DNA from: Pseudobutyrivibrio sp.
GTDB lineage: Bacteria > Bacillota > Clostridia > Lachnospirales > Lachnospiraceae
Length of the DNA: 50,900 bases
Assembly (NCBI RefSeq): GCF_017471675.1
Contig: NZ_JAFUSK010000063.1
Span: 1-50,900 of the forward strand
Direction: 5' to 3'
The translations under genes were made by a program, and so were the position numbers. The notes below the pieces were generated by a model, which was given only the letters and a program-made list of their open reading frames with translations, ran no database searches and was not told the DNA's origin. Positions 11,319 to 20,039 of the stretch are shown piece after piece. The first letter of the stretch is position 1, and every line of letters starts with the position of its first letter.

Positions 11319-12401
11319 ATGTATCCAAATCCGACTTCAAGTATAACGGAATCAAATATTTTCACAGAAACTTTCTCTATTTCTAATACATTTTTGACTT
11401 ATAAAAATTGGGGAAGCAAATATTCTGAATCTGTGGAAATAGGAATGCCTTACATGATTATGTATGAATCAATAAATAGCTTTAACAATCATGCTATATA
11501 TACCGAGTTTACGGAAACCAATCAAAATATCATAAACAATTCCTACGAGTACATGCTATCCTATGGTCCACGTCCCCTTCACTATCACAATTTCTACGAA
11601 TTAACCATTGTATTATCTGGGGAGTTAACATTACAGATTGAAAATGAAAAACGCACCTATCGTCCTGGTGATTGCTGTATATGCAATAAGAACATCAGAC
11701 ATAAAGAAATTGCAGAAATAGAAAATGCAAATTATGAAATTGTGTTATTCATGCTAACAGAGGAATATCTTAAATCATTGTTGGAGGGTGATTTAGTCTA
11801 TGATACATCAGGAAATCATACCGCTAGAAATACCTTCTTTTACAAGCTGTTTAAGGATAATGCCAAGAACCATTTCTTCGACGCAAAGGAATATATTGAA
11901 TTTAGGATTAACCATGATTTTGATTCCAATGATTACTTTAAGCTTTTAAACGATATGATACTTACAATCAGAAGTTCAAGGGCTGGGAAGAGCTATCAGA
12001 TGAAAGCATTCTTCTGCCAGTTTATCGAAATGCTTGAAGATAAGAACAGATTTGATATTAATATAAACTGGGCCAAGCTTTCCAACGAGGACGTCATTCT
12101 TTATAAAGTTGGAAATATACTACAAGAAAATCCTGTCAACTTTAATAATGCCTTTTTAGAGCAGGAGCTTGGCTACAATGCGGACTATATAAACAGAATA
12201 ATAAAAAGACGAACTGGGGTAACCTTGTCCGAATTTTGCAGAAATTATTTACTAGAACTGGCTGCAGTACGCCTAGAAAATACATCAGATAAAATCACCG
12301 ACATATGCAACGATTTAGGCTACAGTAACAGAAGCTTTTTCAACAAGCTGTTCCTAGACAAATATGGTCTCACTCCATCTGAATACAGAAAAAGACATTA
12401 A
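11319..12401 (+). CDS. AraC-family transcriptional regulator
   Basis: About 360 aa. The N-terminal half has a cupin-like sensor (PLHYHNFYELTIVLSGELTL, RPGDCCICNKNIRH), and the C-terminal 100 residues form two HTH motifs ending SNRSFFNKLFLDKYGLTPSE. It is divergent from the xyloside operon and is probably its sugar-responsive activator. A GTG at 11295 is in frame, but AAAGG before the ATG at 11319 makes the latter more likely. The gap to the divergent start is only about 100 nt, so the promoters face each other closely. Confidence 0.85.
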   Translation: MYPNPTSSITESNIFTETFSISNTFLTYKNWGSKYSESVEIGMPYMIMYESINSFNNHAIYTEFTETNQNIINNSYEYMLSYGPRPLHYHNFYELTIVLSGELTLQIENEKRTYRPGDCCICNKNIRHKEIAEIENANYEIVLFMLTEEYLKSLLEGDLVYDTSGNHTARNTFFYKLFKDNAKNHFFDAKEYIEFRINHDFDSNDYFKLLNDMILTIRSSRAGKSYQMKAFFCQFIEMLEDKNRFDININWAKLSNEDVILYKVGNILQENPVNFNNAFLEQELGYNADYINRIIKRRTGVTLSEFCRNYLLELAAVRLENTSDKITDICNDLGYSNRSFFNKLFLDKYGLTPSEYRKRH

Positions 12402-12614
12402 TAAAAAATGAGCTCGCCATTCTCTGCTCCACATGGTTTACAGTCTTCCTCCAAGCTATAGTGACAGCGTCAACTGTCTATCTATCCATGATTTCTGCGG
12501 TACATCGTGAATCTTATCACCCTCCATGTAATTGCCAATTAAAAAAGGTGATGATGGATCATGTAATTTACTTAATTCTAATTCATCATAAAAAACTCCT
12601 TCCAGCTTAACCAT
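12398..12614 (-). pseudogene. Frameshifted small gene at the end of the SirTM operon
   Basis: An ATG at 12614 overlaps the stop of the macrodomain gene and opens a 52-codon frame (MVKLEGVFYDELELSKLHD onward) ending at 12456. One frame over, the sequence continues as CHYSLEEDCKPCGAENGE up to a stop at 12398, with a stop just before that segment. A CxxC-containing C-terminus in a shifted frame directly after the first frame suggests one original gene of about 70 codons broken by an indel. The family is not recognised. Confidence 0.4.
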
Positions 12615-13389
12615 TTAAGAGTTTTTCATATATCTTCAAATCAATATCCTTATATACATTGAAAACAACCTTCATCTGACTACCAGTCTCATCAAGCCAA
12701 TTTCTAACCGTCTCCACAGCAATTTCAGCAGCTCTCTGATTTGGGAACATGAAAACACCGGTAGAAATGCAACATAAAGCAATACTCTTTACGCCATTCT
12801 CTTCTGCAAGATCTAAGCATGACTTATAGCAGGATGCCAATAATTCTTCATGTTCCTCTGTTAGTGGCCCATCGACTATAGGACCCACTGTATGCAATAT
12901 ATACTCGCATGGTAAATTATATGCCAGAGTTATCTTCGCTTGGCCTGTTGGCTCAGGATGTCCTTGCTTCTGCATTATCTGAAAACACTTCTGGCGTAAC
13001 TGCATACCCGATTTCGAATGTATAATATTATCGATGCAATTATGAAGTGGCTGAAAACATCCGCACAGCTGTGAATTTGCCGCGTTTACGATGGCATCTA
13101 CCTTTAATCTGGTAATGTCTCCCTGCCAGATATAAAGATTTGGATTTGATTCAACAGGCTTCAATTCATCTATTGAAACATACCCATGGGTTGCATTATC
13201 TTCACCTAAATATTCATCCTGAATCTCAAGAAACTCTTCACTAATATCTTTGGGCTCCCTTACATTCATAAGTGCTCGAAGGAAATCTTTTTGCCCCTTC
13301 TCATCTGATGGAATATCGTAATTACGATAATAATCATCCTCCTTCATCAGCTCATTTATAAGCCACAATCTTCGTTCATTTTGATTCAT
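12607..13389 (-). CDS. Zinc-containing macrodomain ADP-ribosyl hydrolase
   Basis: The protein has 260 aa. An N-terminal helical extension (1-80) precedes the macrodomain: GDITRLKVDAIVNAANS (90-106), GCFQPLHNCIDNIIHS with Cys111, His116 and Cys118 as zinc ligands, [10 protein letters not shown] and HTVGP, and the ribose/phosphate loop CISTGVFMFP (207-216). This matches the Zn-macro class that is linked to SirTM and removes its ADP-ribose marks. It starts 12 nt after the SirTM stop. A decayed paralogue lies at 3019-3417. Confidence 0.9.
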   Translation of the reverse strand: MNQNERRLWLINELMKEDDYYRNYDIPSDEKGQKDFLRALMNVREPKDISEEFLEIQDEYLGEDNATHGYVSIDELKPVESNPNLYIWQGDITRLKVDAIVNAANSQLCGCFQPLHNCIDNIIHSKSGMQLRQKCFQIMQKQGHPEPTGQAKITLAYNLPCEYILHTVGPIVDGPLTEEHEELLASCYKSCLDLAEENGVKSIALCCISTGVFMFPNQRAAEIAVETVRNWLDETGSQMKVVFNVYKDIDLKIYEKLLNG

Positions 13390-13401
13390 AATCCCCTCCA
13401 G

Positions 13402-14316
13402 TTATTTCAGCATATCAATGACTTCATCAATGTCACCATCAATGCAAATACTCTGATTTTCTATTTCTTTAGGACAATAGGCCTCTCCAAAATTTATACA
13501 ACCATAAACAGCTTTTTTATTTTCGGCTGTCATATCCCAAAATGGATATTTAATTATGCCAGGCGTGTTGCTTCCTACTCCTAATTCTAAAAAAAGCACA
13601 TGTTGCTCATTATGATTCCTTAAGAACTCTGTATAAGCATTGGCTGCCCTGTGCCATCCCTCATCCTCTACAAATTTATTATCCGCCCTAAGATTTGTCG
13701 TCATAGGACTGCCATCTATAGGACATTTAGGTATTAATTCTGATGGAATTGACATCGTAATACTTTGGTCGGATGGAACAGTAAAAATGCCACTTGAATT
13801 CTTTACAAACCCCTGTGCTTCCATTGCCTCCATTACCCACTGTTTGTTATCAAAAGTCCGTCTAATAGCAGGATTGACACTCTGGAATAATCCATAATCT
13901 CCCTGTGTGTAAAATAACCTTTTTTTATCAAAACCTGCTTTCTGAAAACAATGGTCTACATTAGTAGTGATTACAAAATAGTCCTTAGCTCTAATTATAT
14001 CAAAAAGCTTGTGATAAGTATCTTTAGGCGGATCCATATATCTATTAATATAAATGTATCTAGCCCAATATGCCCAGAATATTTCTGTCTTTTCAAATGG
14101 ATAAAAGCCCCCTGTATACATATCTACAAAACCATATTTTTTTGAATAGTCAAAGAAATACTTATCAAAGCGTTCTCCAGTATAGATAAATCCAGCTGCA
14201 GTAGACATTCCCGCACCAGCGCCAATTACCACGGCATCAGCACATGCAATCTCATCCTTAAGCTGCTTGATTTTGTCATCAAAATTCTTTTCTCTAAATT
14301 GTAAAATCTTACTCAT
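13402..14316 (-). CDS. SirTM-class sirtuin (protein mono-ADP-ribosyltransferase)
   Basis: The protein has 304 aa. The Rossmann loop is GAGAGMS (32-38), the NAD motif is TTNVDH (117-122), and the usual sirtuin catalytic HG is replaced by TQGDYG (137-142). The Asn119/Gln138 pair is the hallmark of class M sirtuins, which ADP-ribosylate rather than deacylate. It is paired with the Zn-macrodomain reversal enzyme. In Staphylococcus and Streptococcus such operons also encode a lipoylated GcvH-like target and an LplA ligase; neither is present here, so the target is open. Confidence 0.9.
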   Translation of the reverse strand: MSKILQFREKNFDDKIKQLKDEIACADAVVIGAGAGMSTAAGFIYTGERFDKYFFDYSKKYGFVDMYTGGFYPFEKTEIFWAYWARYIYINRYMDPPKDTYHKLFDIIRAKDYFVITTNVDHCFQKAGFDKKRLFYTQGDYGLFQSVNPAIRRTFDNKQWVMEAMEAQGFVKNSSGIFTVPSDQSITMSIPSELIPKCPIDGSPMTTNLRADNKFVEDEGWHRAANAYTEFLRNHNEQHVLFLELGVGSNTPGIIKYPFWDMTAENKKAVYGCINFGEAYCPKEIENQSICIDGDIDEVIDMLK

Positions 14317-14333
14317 GGTTACACACCCCTTAT

Positions 14334-15281
14334 TTACATTGTAACAACAATCTTTCCATCTACACCACCTGAATCCTGTGCTTTTATTGCACTTTTAATA
14401 TCATCAAATTTAAAAACCGGACCATATTTAGGAGCAATTTGATGCACATTGATAAACCTAAACATATCATCAACTATTTCTTGTGTAGGATAATTAGAAT
14501 AAAAGCCAGTAAGATACACTCTATTTGGAATATCCTTTATAGGATCAAATCCATTTAAAGAGTATACTCCACCCAATATTCCTGTCTGACAAACTAATGC
14601 ACCTTTTTCCACTGCTGTAAGTGTGTCAGTTAAATTTCTTGGTCCAACTAAATCCAGAGCCTTCGTCACTCCACATATTTTTTTAGTCAACTTGCCATCA
14701 TCTATTATTACCTGATCTGCTTCAGATAGGTCGGATATATATTTTTCTTTATGAGTTGTGGCTATCACCTTGCATCCCACAGCCTTGGCCAACTGTATAG
14801 CAGCTCGTCCTAATGCACAGCTTGCACCTCTAATTAGAAGTGTATCTTCATATTTCAGATTCAAAGATTCAAAAAGAGAACCCCAGGCTGTATAGTATGT
14901 CTCTGGAATAACCGCAAGCTGCTCCCATTTTAAATTGCTTTCAATAGCAAAAACATGATGAGCAGGAAGCAACGCATATTCAGCATAACTTCCATTAAAA
15001 CTTCTTCCCATTCCACCCATCATCGCTATTACTTTTTGACCACTCTTAAAGTCTGTGTCAGATGCATCAACAATTTCTCCCACACATTCTATTCCTGGTA
15101 TGATAGGCTTCTTTATATAATCATATTTTATCTCATTTAAACGAAGAATTTGCTCGGAATGATTCAAGCCAAAAGCTTTGATTTTCACAAGAACCCATCC
15201 AGGTATTACTTTAGGTACTTCCACATCGACCAATTCCATATTATCTGATGAGGTAACATCATTTATTACTACTGCTTTCAT
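14334..15281 (-). CDS. Medium-chain dehydrogenase/reductase, quinone-oxidoreductase-like
   Basis: The protein has 315 aa. An N-terminal GroES-like domain (KAFGLNHSEQ, GIECVGEIVD) is followed by an NADP-binding fold with GASCALGRAAIQLAKAVG. The structural-zinc cysteines are absent, so it belongs to the zinc-free quinone oxidoreductase branch. It is the first gene of the SirTM-macrodomain operon, 17 nt upstream of sirTM, which suggests a redox or electrophile-stress role for the operon. Its substrate is unknown. Confidence 0.8.
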   Translation of the reverse strand: MKAVVINDVTSSDNMELVDVEVPKVIPGWVLVKIKAFGLNHSEQILRLNEIKYDYIKKPIIPGIECVGEIVDASDTDFKSGQKVIAMMGGMGRSFNGSYAEYALLPAHHVFAIESNLKWEQLAVIPETYYTAWGSLFESLNLKYEDTLLIRGASCALGRAAIQLAKAVGCKVIATTHKEKYISDLSEADQVIIDDGKLTKKICGVTKALDLVGPRNLTDTLTAVEKGALVCQTGILGGVYSLNGFDPIKDIPNRVYLTGFYSNYPTQEIVDDMFRFINVHQIAPKYGPVFKFDDIKSAIKAQDSGGVDGKIVVTM

Positions 15282-15312
15282 TTGTCTCTCCTATCAATAA
15301 CTACGAAAATAC

Positions 15313-16377
15313 TCAGTCAAGGATTAGTAGTTCTGATTTACATGAGCTCTTATCTAACCAACACTGTGGATCATCTGCATAAAAGCTTCCATGTGTTCCA
15401 TTTGCTACCGCCGGACATCCTCTACACCATGGCTTAAGCTTGCACTTATTACATTTCTCAAACTTTTCGTATATACGATAATCTTCAAACTTTGTTTCCC
15501 ATAAATCCGATATTTTATCAACAAATACATTTCCAACTTTGCTATTGGCAACTCTTCTGCATGCATATATATCTCCAGTTGGCAGAATGGTAATATGACA
15601 ATTTCCACAATTACAGCCGCCATAAATCATATCCGGATCTATATTATCCGGAATATGAAATTCTCCTATTTCATATTCATACAAAGTCCAAAGATGATCC
15701 TTTTTATTAAAAAATGTATCACAGCCTTTAGCTTTATAAGCCTTATATTTTTTATCACAGGTTGCTAACAGTTCTCGATACTCTTCCGATGTCAAGGAAG
15801 CATCTAAATCTCCACCGCTTGGAACATATCTAGCAAAAGCAAAAACATTTACTCCAGCCTTTACTACTTCATCAATAATCCCAGGAACCTCATTAATATT
15901 TGTCTTTGATACTGTTGTCATGATGATACTTCTAATTCCCGATTTATTTAGGCAATCTACTTTTTCTAATGTACAATCAAATGAGCCTGGCTTTCTAAAC
16001 CAATCATGAGTTTCACGAAGGCCATCTAGAGACATCTGATACTTTTCACATCCTGCTAATTTAAGTTTTTTACATACATCATCAGTTAAGTGAAAAGGAT
16101 TTCCTAAAATAGTAAACTTTATATCATGCTTATGAATTAATTCTAAAAGTTTCCAAAAATCCGGGTGCAAAATTGGATCTCCACCCGTTATATAAAAATA
16201 TGGAGTTCTTCCATACACGTTACAAAAATCTATGCAATTATAAAAAGTGTGCTCCATCTGCTCCCAATTCATGGAATCAATGCAGGTATGTTCACCACTT
16301 GAATATATATAACAATGCTTACATCTTTGATCACATTCATCTGTTATGTGCCATTGAAATGAAAAATAAGGTTTCAC
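15313..16377 (-). CDS. SPASM radical SAM peptide maturase (ACGX-type RiPP)
   Basis: The protein has 354 aa. The radical SAM cluster is Cys15/Cys19/Cys22 (CDQRCKHC), followed by ITGGDPILHPDFW. The C-terminal SPASM domain carries GGCNCGNCHI, TGDIYACRR and the late CNKCKLKPWCRGCPA for auxiliary clusters. Translation starts at GTG (16377) behind AGGAGG. It lies directly downstream of a small peptide with two ACGTACG repeats, which identifies the ACGX-repeat peptide system; the enzyme probably installs thioether or other cross-links on the cysteines. Confidence 0.88.
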   Translation of the reverse strand: MKPYFSFQWHITDECDQRCKHCYIYSSGEHTCIDSMNWEQMEHTFYNCIDFCNVYGRTPYFYITGGDPILHPDFWKLLELIHKHDIKFTILGNPFHLTDDVCKKLKLAGCEKYQMSLDGLRETHDWFRKPGSFDCTLEKVDCLNKSGIRSIIMTTVSKTNINEVPGIIDEVVKAGVNVFAFARYVPSGGDLDASLTSEEYRELLATCDKKYKAYKAKGCDTFFNKKDHLWTLYEYEIGEFHIPDNIDPDMIYGGCNCGNCHITILPTGDIYACRRVANSKVGNVFVDKISDLWETKFEDYRIYEKFEKCNKCKLKPWCRGCPAVANGTHGSFYADDPQCWLDKSSCKSELLILD

Positions 16378-16401
16378 GTTCCTTTACCTCCTAAGAGATG
16401 A

Positions 16402-16423
16402 CCTCCAGCTATGCAACTGGAGG
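16402..16423 (-). promoter_or_regulatory. Stem-loop between the RiPP precursor and its maturase gene
   Basis: CCTCCAG (16402-16408) and CTGGAGG (16417-16423) form a perfect 7-bp stem with an 8-nt loop. No T-run follows on the minus strand, so it is more likely a partial terminator or RNA-stability element that keeps precursor expression above maturase expression. Confidence 0.55.
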
Positions 16424-16450
16424 CCACTTGTCAAAACTCTAATTGGATAA

Positions 16451-16594
16451 TTACTTATCACCTGCGCCACAAGCTGTTCCACAAGCTGCTGGCTTCTCAT
16501 CAGGCTTTTCATCACCAGCTCCACAAGCTGTACCGCAAGCTGCGGCCTGTGTAGCCATTCCATTAACCCAACCGTTAAGATTTGATAATGCCAT
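16451..16594 (-). CDS. ACGX-repeat RiPP precursor peptide
   Basis: The peptide has 47 aa. A 16-residue leader (MALSNLNGWVNGMATQ) is followed by two copies of AACGTACGAGD separated by EKPDEKP; the second copy ends the peptide. Each copy carries two cysteines in ACGxACG context. GGAGG stands 9 nt before the ATG. It is encoded immediately upstream of the SPASM maturase on the same strand. The family is known from Clostridia, where some members carry selenocysteine; here all four positions are TGC or TGT cysteine codons. The mature activity is unknown. Confidence 0.88.
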   Translation of the reverse strand: MALSNLNGWVNGMATQAAACGTACGAGDEKPDEKPAACGTACGAGDK

Positions 16595-16668
16595 TTGAAT
16601 TTACCTCCTACTCTTTTTTTAAGGCTTATCGCCTTCAGTGATTAAACTTTATCATCATCCTTTTATTT

Positions 16669-16688
16669 AAAAAAGTACGCACTTTTTT
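16669..16688. promoter_or_regulatory. Palindromic operator candidate between the RiPP operon and hxlR
   Basis: AAAAAAGT-ACGC-ACTTTTTT is a perfect 8-bp-arm palindrome in the middle of the 180-nt divergent region. A smaller GTTAC/GTAAC repeat follows at about 16697-16712. It is a plausible HxlR dimer site that would control both directions. Confidence 0.45.
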
Positions 16689-16775
16689 ATTACCTAGTTA
16701 CCTTTTTGTAACCCATCGACGAAATATTATTTTAATGTTATATTAAATCTATATTTAGAAAGGAGCTTAACCATT

Positions 16776-17102
16776 ATGAAAACAAAGGCCGAACTACCAG
16801 AATGTCCAGTTGCCACTACAGTTGGTTTAATTGGTAGTAAATGGAAATTACTTATTATTAGAAATCTCCTTGTTCGTCCTTGGAGATTTAATGAATTAAA
16901 GAATAATTTAGAGGGAATCAGTCAAAAGGTACTCACCGATTCTCTTCGTTCTATGGAAGAAGATGGAATAATAACAAGAACTGTTTATCCAGAGGTGCCA
17001 CCTAGAGTAGAGTATTCTCTTTCAGAACTAGGTGAATCTATGCGCCCCATCATTAAAGCTATGGAACAATGGGGCACAGAATATAAAGAAACACTAGATT
17101 AA
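16776..17102 (+). CDS. HxlR-family winged-helix regulator
   Basis: The protein has 108 aa with the full HxlR pattern: CPVATTVGLIGSKWKLLIIR, RFNELKNNLEGISQKVLTDS and LRSMEEDGIITRTVYPEVPP. The single Cys10 in the N-terminal CPV motif is the usual thiol sensor for electrophiles or quinones in this family. AAGGAG precedes the ATG. It is divergent from the ACGX RiPP operon and convergent with the esterase gene, whose stop it overlaps by 9 nt. Confidence 0.88.
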   Translation: MKTKAELPECPVATTVGLIGSKWKLLIIRNLLVRPWRFNELKNNLEGISQKVLTDSLRSMEEDGIITRTVYPEVPPRVEYSLSELGESMRPIIKAMEQWGTEYKETLD

Positions 17103-17834
17103 TTTTCTCACAAATTCCTGAACAGCCTTTACCATAAGATCCATGTGCTTGCCATAACAGTGATCATCATCCTTTATAAGCTCTAACTTGCAATTAGCAA
17201 ATTTTTTTGATGCATCAATAGCAAATTCAACAGGTACAGTATCATCCGCATCACCGTGAACGATAAGTACAGGGCCTGTGAATTTCTTCATGGCTGCATC
17301 TAAGTCGATTGACTGTGCTACTCTAATATAGTTACCGTTAAGTGTACGACCATCCCATGATACTAATTCATCTGGAATATGCTCTGGGTCGAATGGCTGA
17401 CCTAAAAGCATGCCGGCCTTTGCACCGTCAATAATAACGTATGCAGGTGAAAGTGGCATAAGAGCCTTGATTGTATCTCTTTCCATTGCGGCAGCCAGTG
17501 TAACTGCAAGACCGCCCTGTGAATGTCCGCAGATGTAGAGGTCTGTAACGAAGTCAAGCTTCTTTGCATAATCAACTACTGCAAGGATGTTATTGAGCCA
17601 CTTGTAAAGATTGTGCTCTCTGAACTCTCCCTCGCTCTTGCCGTGACCAAATAAATCTACACGAAGTGTAGCAACTCCGATTTCGTTAAGTCCCTTTGCT
17701 ACGGCTACGATATGGTCTTCCTCAATATGTCCTGTAAAGCCGTGAAATACAAGACAGAGTGGACACTTTTTTGCTCCCCCTTCTGGCATATCCAAAATTG
17801 CGTTTAGTTTAATTCCATCATCAACAATATACAT
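17094..17834 (-). CDS. Feruloyl/cinnamoyl esterase, Est1E-like
   Basis: The protein has 246 aa and is strikingly similar to the Butyrivibrio proteoclasticus feruloyl esterase Est1E: LCLVFHGFTGHIEEDHIVAV, IGVATLRVDLFGHGKSEG, NILAVVDYAKKLDFVTD and GHSQGG. The triad falls at the same numbers as in Est1E: Ser105 (GHSQG), Asp197 (HGDADDTVP) and His225 (DDDHCYG). There is no signal peptide, so it cleaves ferulate or coumarate esters of imported xylo-oligosaccharides in the cytoplasm, which fits with the nearby GH120. Confidence 0.88.
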   Translation of the reverse strand: MYIVDDGIKLNAILDMPEGGAKKCPLCLVFHGFTGHIEEDHIVAVAKGLNEIGVATLRVDLFGHGKSEGEFREHNLYKWLNNILAVVDYAKKLDFVTDLYICGHSQGGLAVTLAAAMERDTIKALMPLSPAYVIIDGAKAGMLLGQPFDPEHIPDELVSWDGRTLNGNYIRVAQSIDLDAAMKKFTGPVLIVHGDADDTVPVEFAIDASKKFANCKLELIKDDDHCYGKHMDLMVKAVQEFVRKLI

Positions 17835-17947
17835 TTTTGTTCTCCCTATTTATCTTTTTTTACAACATTTATATTTTATTACATTTCAAATTGTAATTCA
17901 CCTTTAAAATACATATAATTGCCTTATAAACTATGAAGGAGAAGGCT

Positions 17948-18802
17948 ATGGAATCACTTACAACAAGAATTAACCTAAACAATGGCACCGCTATTCCTAT
18001 GTTTGGATACGGAACTTACAAAATCAAAGATAAAGATGAAGCCTACAATTCTGTCAGACTTGCTCTTAAAAACGGCTATCGCCATATTGATACTGCTGCT
18101 TTTTATGAAAATGAAAAATATGTTGCTAATGCCATAAAGGATTTTATGGAAGAGACTCACACAAAACGCGAGGATATCTTTGTTACCAGCAAGGCTTGGA
18201 AAACAGAGCTTGGCTACGACAAAACTCTTGCTGCCTTTGAAAAGACTATGAATGAAATGCAACTGGATTATCTGGATTTGTATTTAGTTCATTGGCCAGC
18301 ATCCTACGCTTTTGATGATGATTGGAAAAACACTAACCGAGACACCTGGAAAGCCATGACAGAAATTTATAAATCTGGCCGTGTTAAGGCAATCGGCGTA
18401 TCAAACTTCCTTACATATCACTTGGATACTATTATAGATATGGACGTAACACCTGCGGTAGATCAAATTGAAGTTAACCCTGGATTCTTGCAAAAAGAAA
18501 CTGTAGACTACTGCAACGACCATGGAATAGTTGTAGAAGCATGGAGCCCTCTCGGACGCGGTCTTTCATTAAACCATCCTTTACTTGAAAACTTAGCTGA
18601 AAAATACGGAAGATCTGTAGCTCAAATAATCCTTCGTTGGGACATTCAGCATGGTATAATACCTCTTCCAAAGTCTGTTAATGAGACTCGTATCATAGAA
18701 AATGCTAATGTATTTGATTTTGAATTATCTGATGATGATATGAGTTCAATTGATGATATTGAACCTTATGGAAATAGTGGACATGGGCCAGACCAGGCAT
18801 AA
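17948..18802 (+). CDS. Aldo/keto reductase
   Basis: About 284 aa from the ATG at 17948, chosen because AAGGAG lies just before it and the ATG at 17933 overlaps that site. The AKR signature is complete: GYRHIDTAAFYENE with Asp and Tyr, the Lys in FVTSKAW and the His in LYLVHWPA, then IGVSNF and IPLPKSVNETRI. It reduces aldehydes or ketones with NADPH in the cytoplasm; the substrate is unknown. It is divergent from the esterase and ends in the strong terminator at 18842-18876. Confidence 0.88.
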   Translation: MESLTTRINLNNGTAIPMFGYGTYKIKDKDEAYNSVRLALKNGYRHIDTAAFYENEKYVANAIKDFMEETHTKREDIFVTSKAWKTELGYDKTLAAFEKTMNEMQLDYLDLYLVHWPASYAFDDDWKNTNRDTWKAMTEIYKSGRVKAIGVSNFLTYHLDTIIDMDVTPAVDQIEVNPGFLQKETVDYCNDHGIVVEAWSPLGRGLSLNHPLLENLAEKYGRSVAQIILRWDIQHGIIPLPKSVNETRIIENANVFDFELSDDDMSSIDDIEPYGNSGHGPDQA

Positions 18803-18819
18803 GTAAAATTTTATTACCC

Positions 18820-18876
18820 TCATCCGTCGACTGCGTCGACACCTTCCCCCTACAATAGGGGGAAGGCTTATTTTTT
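18820..18876 (+). terminator. Terminator within a repeat-like double hairpin
   Basis: An 11-bp perfect stem, CCTTCCCCCTA (18842-18852) with TAGGGGGAAGG (18856-18866), is followed by CTTATTTTTT and ends the aldo/keto reductase transcript. Just before it lies a second small palindrome, CGTCGACTGCGTCGAC. The combination CTCATCCGTCGAC...CACCTTCCCCC resembles short dispersed repeats common in gut Firmicutes genomes. Confidence 0.75.
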
Positions 18877-19567
18877 ACATAAAGCTTGCGAAAAGTGAGG
18901 CAAACACAACAGTGATAACGCCTGCTACTGCAATAGAAAGTGAACTCATGGCACCTTCTACGTCTCCAAGCTCCATGGCCTTTGCTGTTCCAATAGCGTG
19001 AGCTGCTGTTCCAAGCGCCAACCCCTTAGAAATAGGCTCTTTGATTCTAAAGATTTTACAAATCAATTCTCCAAAAATATTTCCAAGAACACCTGTAATA
19101 ACAATTACAGCAACAGTGATGGTAACATATCCACCAAGCTCTTCTGATACACCCATGCCAATAGCTGTGGTAATTGACTTAGGAAGAAGTGTTACATAAT
19201 TAGCATGTGACAAGCCCATCATCTTAGCCAATACAAAAACTGTAACAAGGGATGTGATAACACCTGCAAATACACCAAGTAATACTGCCTTAGCATTGTT
19301 CTTAAGTAGCTCCCATTCCTCATAAAGTGGAATGGCAAGGCATACTGTTGCAGGAGTAAGGAGCCAGCTTAGATACTTAGCCCCCTCGTTATATGTCTCG
19401 TAGCTGATGTTACAGCTTATAAGCACAATGATTGTTACTATTATAGAAATCAGCAGTGGATTAAGGAAGCCATAACCAAATTTTCTCTTAAGCTTTGCTC
19501 CAATTGCATAGGATATCAAACTAATAGTAACCCCTGCATAGGCACTGTTTTGCATAAACTCTGTCAT
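18875..19567 (-). CDS. lrgB: LrgB/CidB-type membrane protein
   Basis: The protein has 230 aa with seven or so hydrophobic segments and the LrgB pattern (PATVCLAIPLYEEWELLKN, LPKSITTAIGMGVSEELGG, HAIGTAKAMELGD). LrgB acts with the holin-like LrgA in the cytoplasmic membrane. The pair affects murein hydrolase activity and, in several species, exports pyruvate or glycolate. Its start overlaps the lrgA stop by one base. Confidence 0.88.
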   Translation of the reverse strand: MTEFMQNSAYAGVTISLISYAIGAKLKRKFGYGFLNPLLISIIVTIIVLISCNISYETYNEGAKYLSWLLTPATVCLAIPLYEEWELLKNNAKAVLLGVFAGVITSLVTVFVLAKMMGLSHANYVTLLPKSITTAIGMGVSEELGGYVTITVAVIVITGVLGNIFGELICKIFRIKEPISKGLALGTAAHAIGTAKAMELGDVEGAMSSLSIAVAGVITVVFASLFASFM

Positions 19568-19926
19568 TATTTTCCCTCCTTTGCACTGCGTCTAATGATT
19601 GCCTGAGAAATAAGACCTGTTGCACCCATAACTGTAAAGATAGTAATTACTGTAATTACAGAAACCGGAAGCAGCACAGGCTCTAATACATTCCATGAAG
19701 ACATAAGTCCAACACCAGCGGGGATAAACATTACAGGCATAATCTCTATCAAAAATCTACCTGTCTCCCTAACCTGGCTAAGCTTAATCACACCTGTTAA
19801 CAGGAATATAAACATAAGCACCATTCCATAGATGCTGGCAGGAATAGGCAGTGGCAGAACTGCTTTTAAAATCTCACCCATTAATGAAACTGCCAGGATA
19901 ATTAAAAACTGTTTCAAATATTTCAT
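19567..19926 (-). CDS. lrgA: LrgA/CidA holin-like membrane protein
   Basis: About 119 aa from the ATG at 19926, which is preceded by AAGGA; an in-frame TTG upstream at 19944 lies before that site. Four transmembrane segments and the CidA/LrgA signature (LPLPIPASIYGMVLMFIFLL, then FIPAGVGLMSS) are clear. It is cotranscribed with lrgB. No LytS/LytR-type regulator is adjacent. Confidence 0.85.
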   Translation of the reverse strand: MKYLKQFLIILAVSLMGEILKAVLPLPIPASIYGMVLMFIFLLTGVIKLSQVRETGRFLIEIMPVMFIPAGVGLMSSWNVLEPVLLPVSVITVITIFTVMGATGLISQAIIRRSAKEGK

Positions 19927-19942
19927 ATTAAAATCTTCCTTC

Positions 19943-19976
19943 AAAAAATTAGGGCTCGGTATTTTCCCCCAAGCCC
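19943..19976 (-). terminator. Terminator of the NHLP exporter operon
   Basis: On the minus strand GGGCTTGG (19976-19969) pairs with CCGAGCCC (19959-19952), including one T-G wobble, and is followed by TAATTTTTT. It separates the exporter operon from lrgAB. Confidence 0.65.
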
Positions 19977-20039
19977 CAATACATTATACTACTTATTTAA
20001 TTATTTATTGTCTTTTTTTACATACTAGACAAAATCTCA

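Noticed and set aside
16621-16635. AAGGC/GCCTT repeat as a terminator before the RiPP precursor
   Set aside because: On the precursor strand it is followed by an A-run, not a T-run, and lies in the 5' leader.
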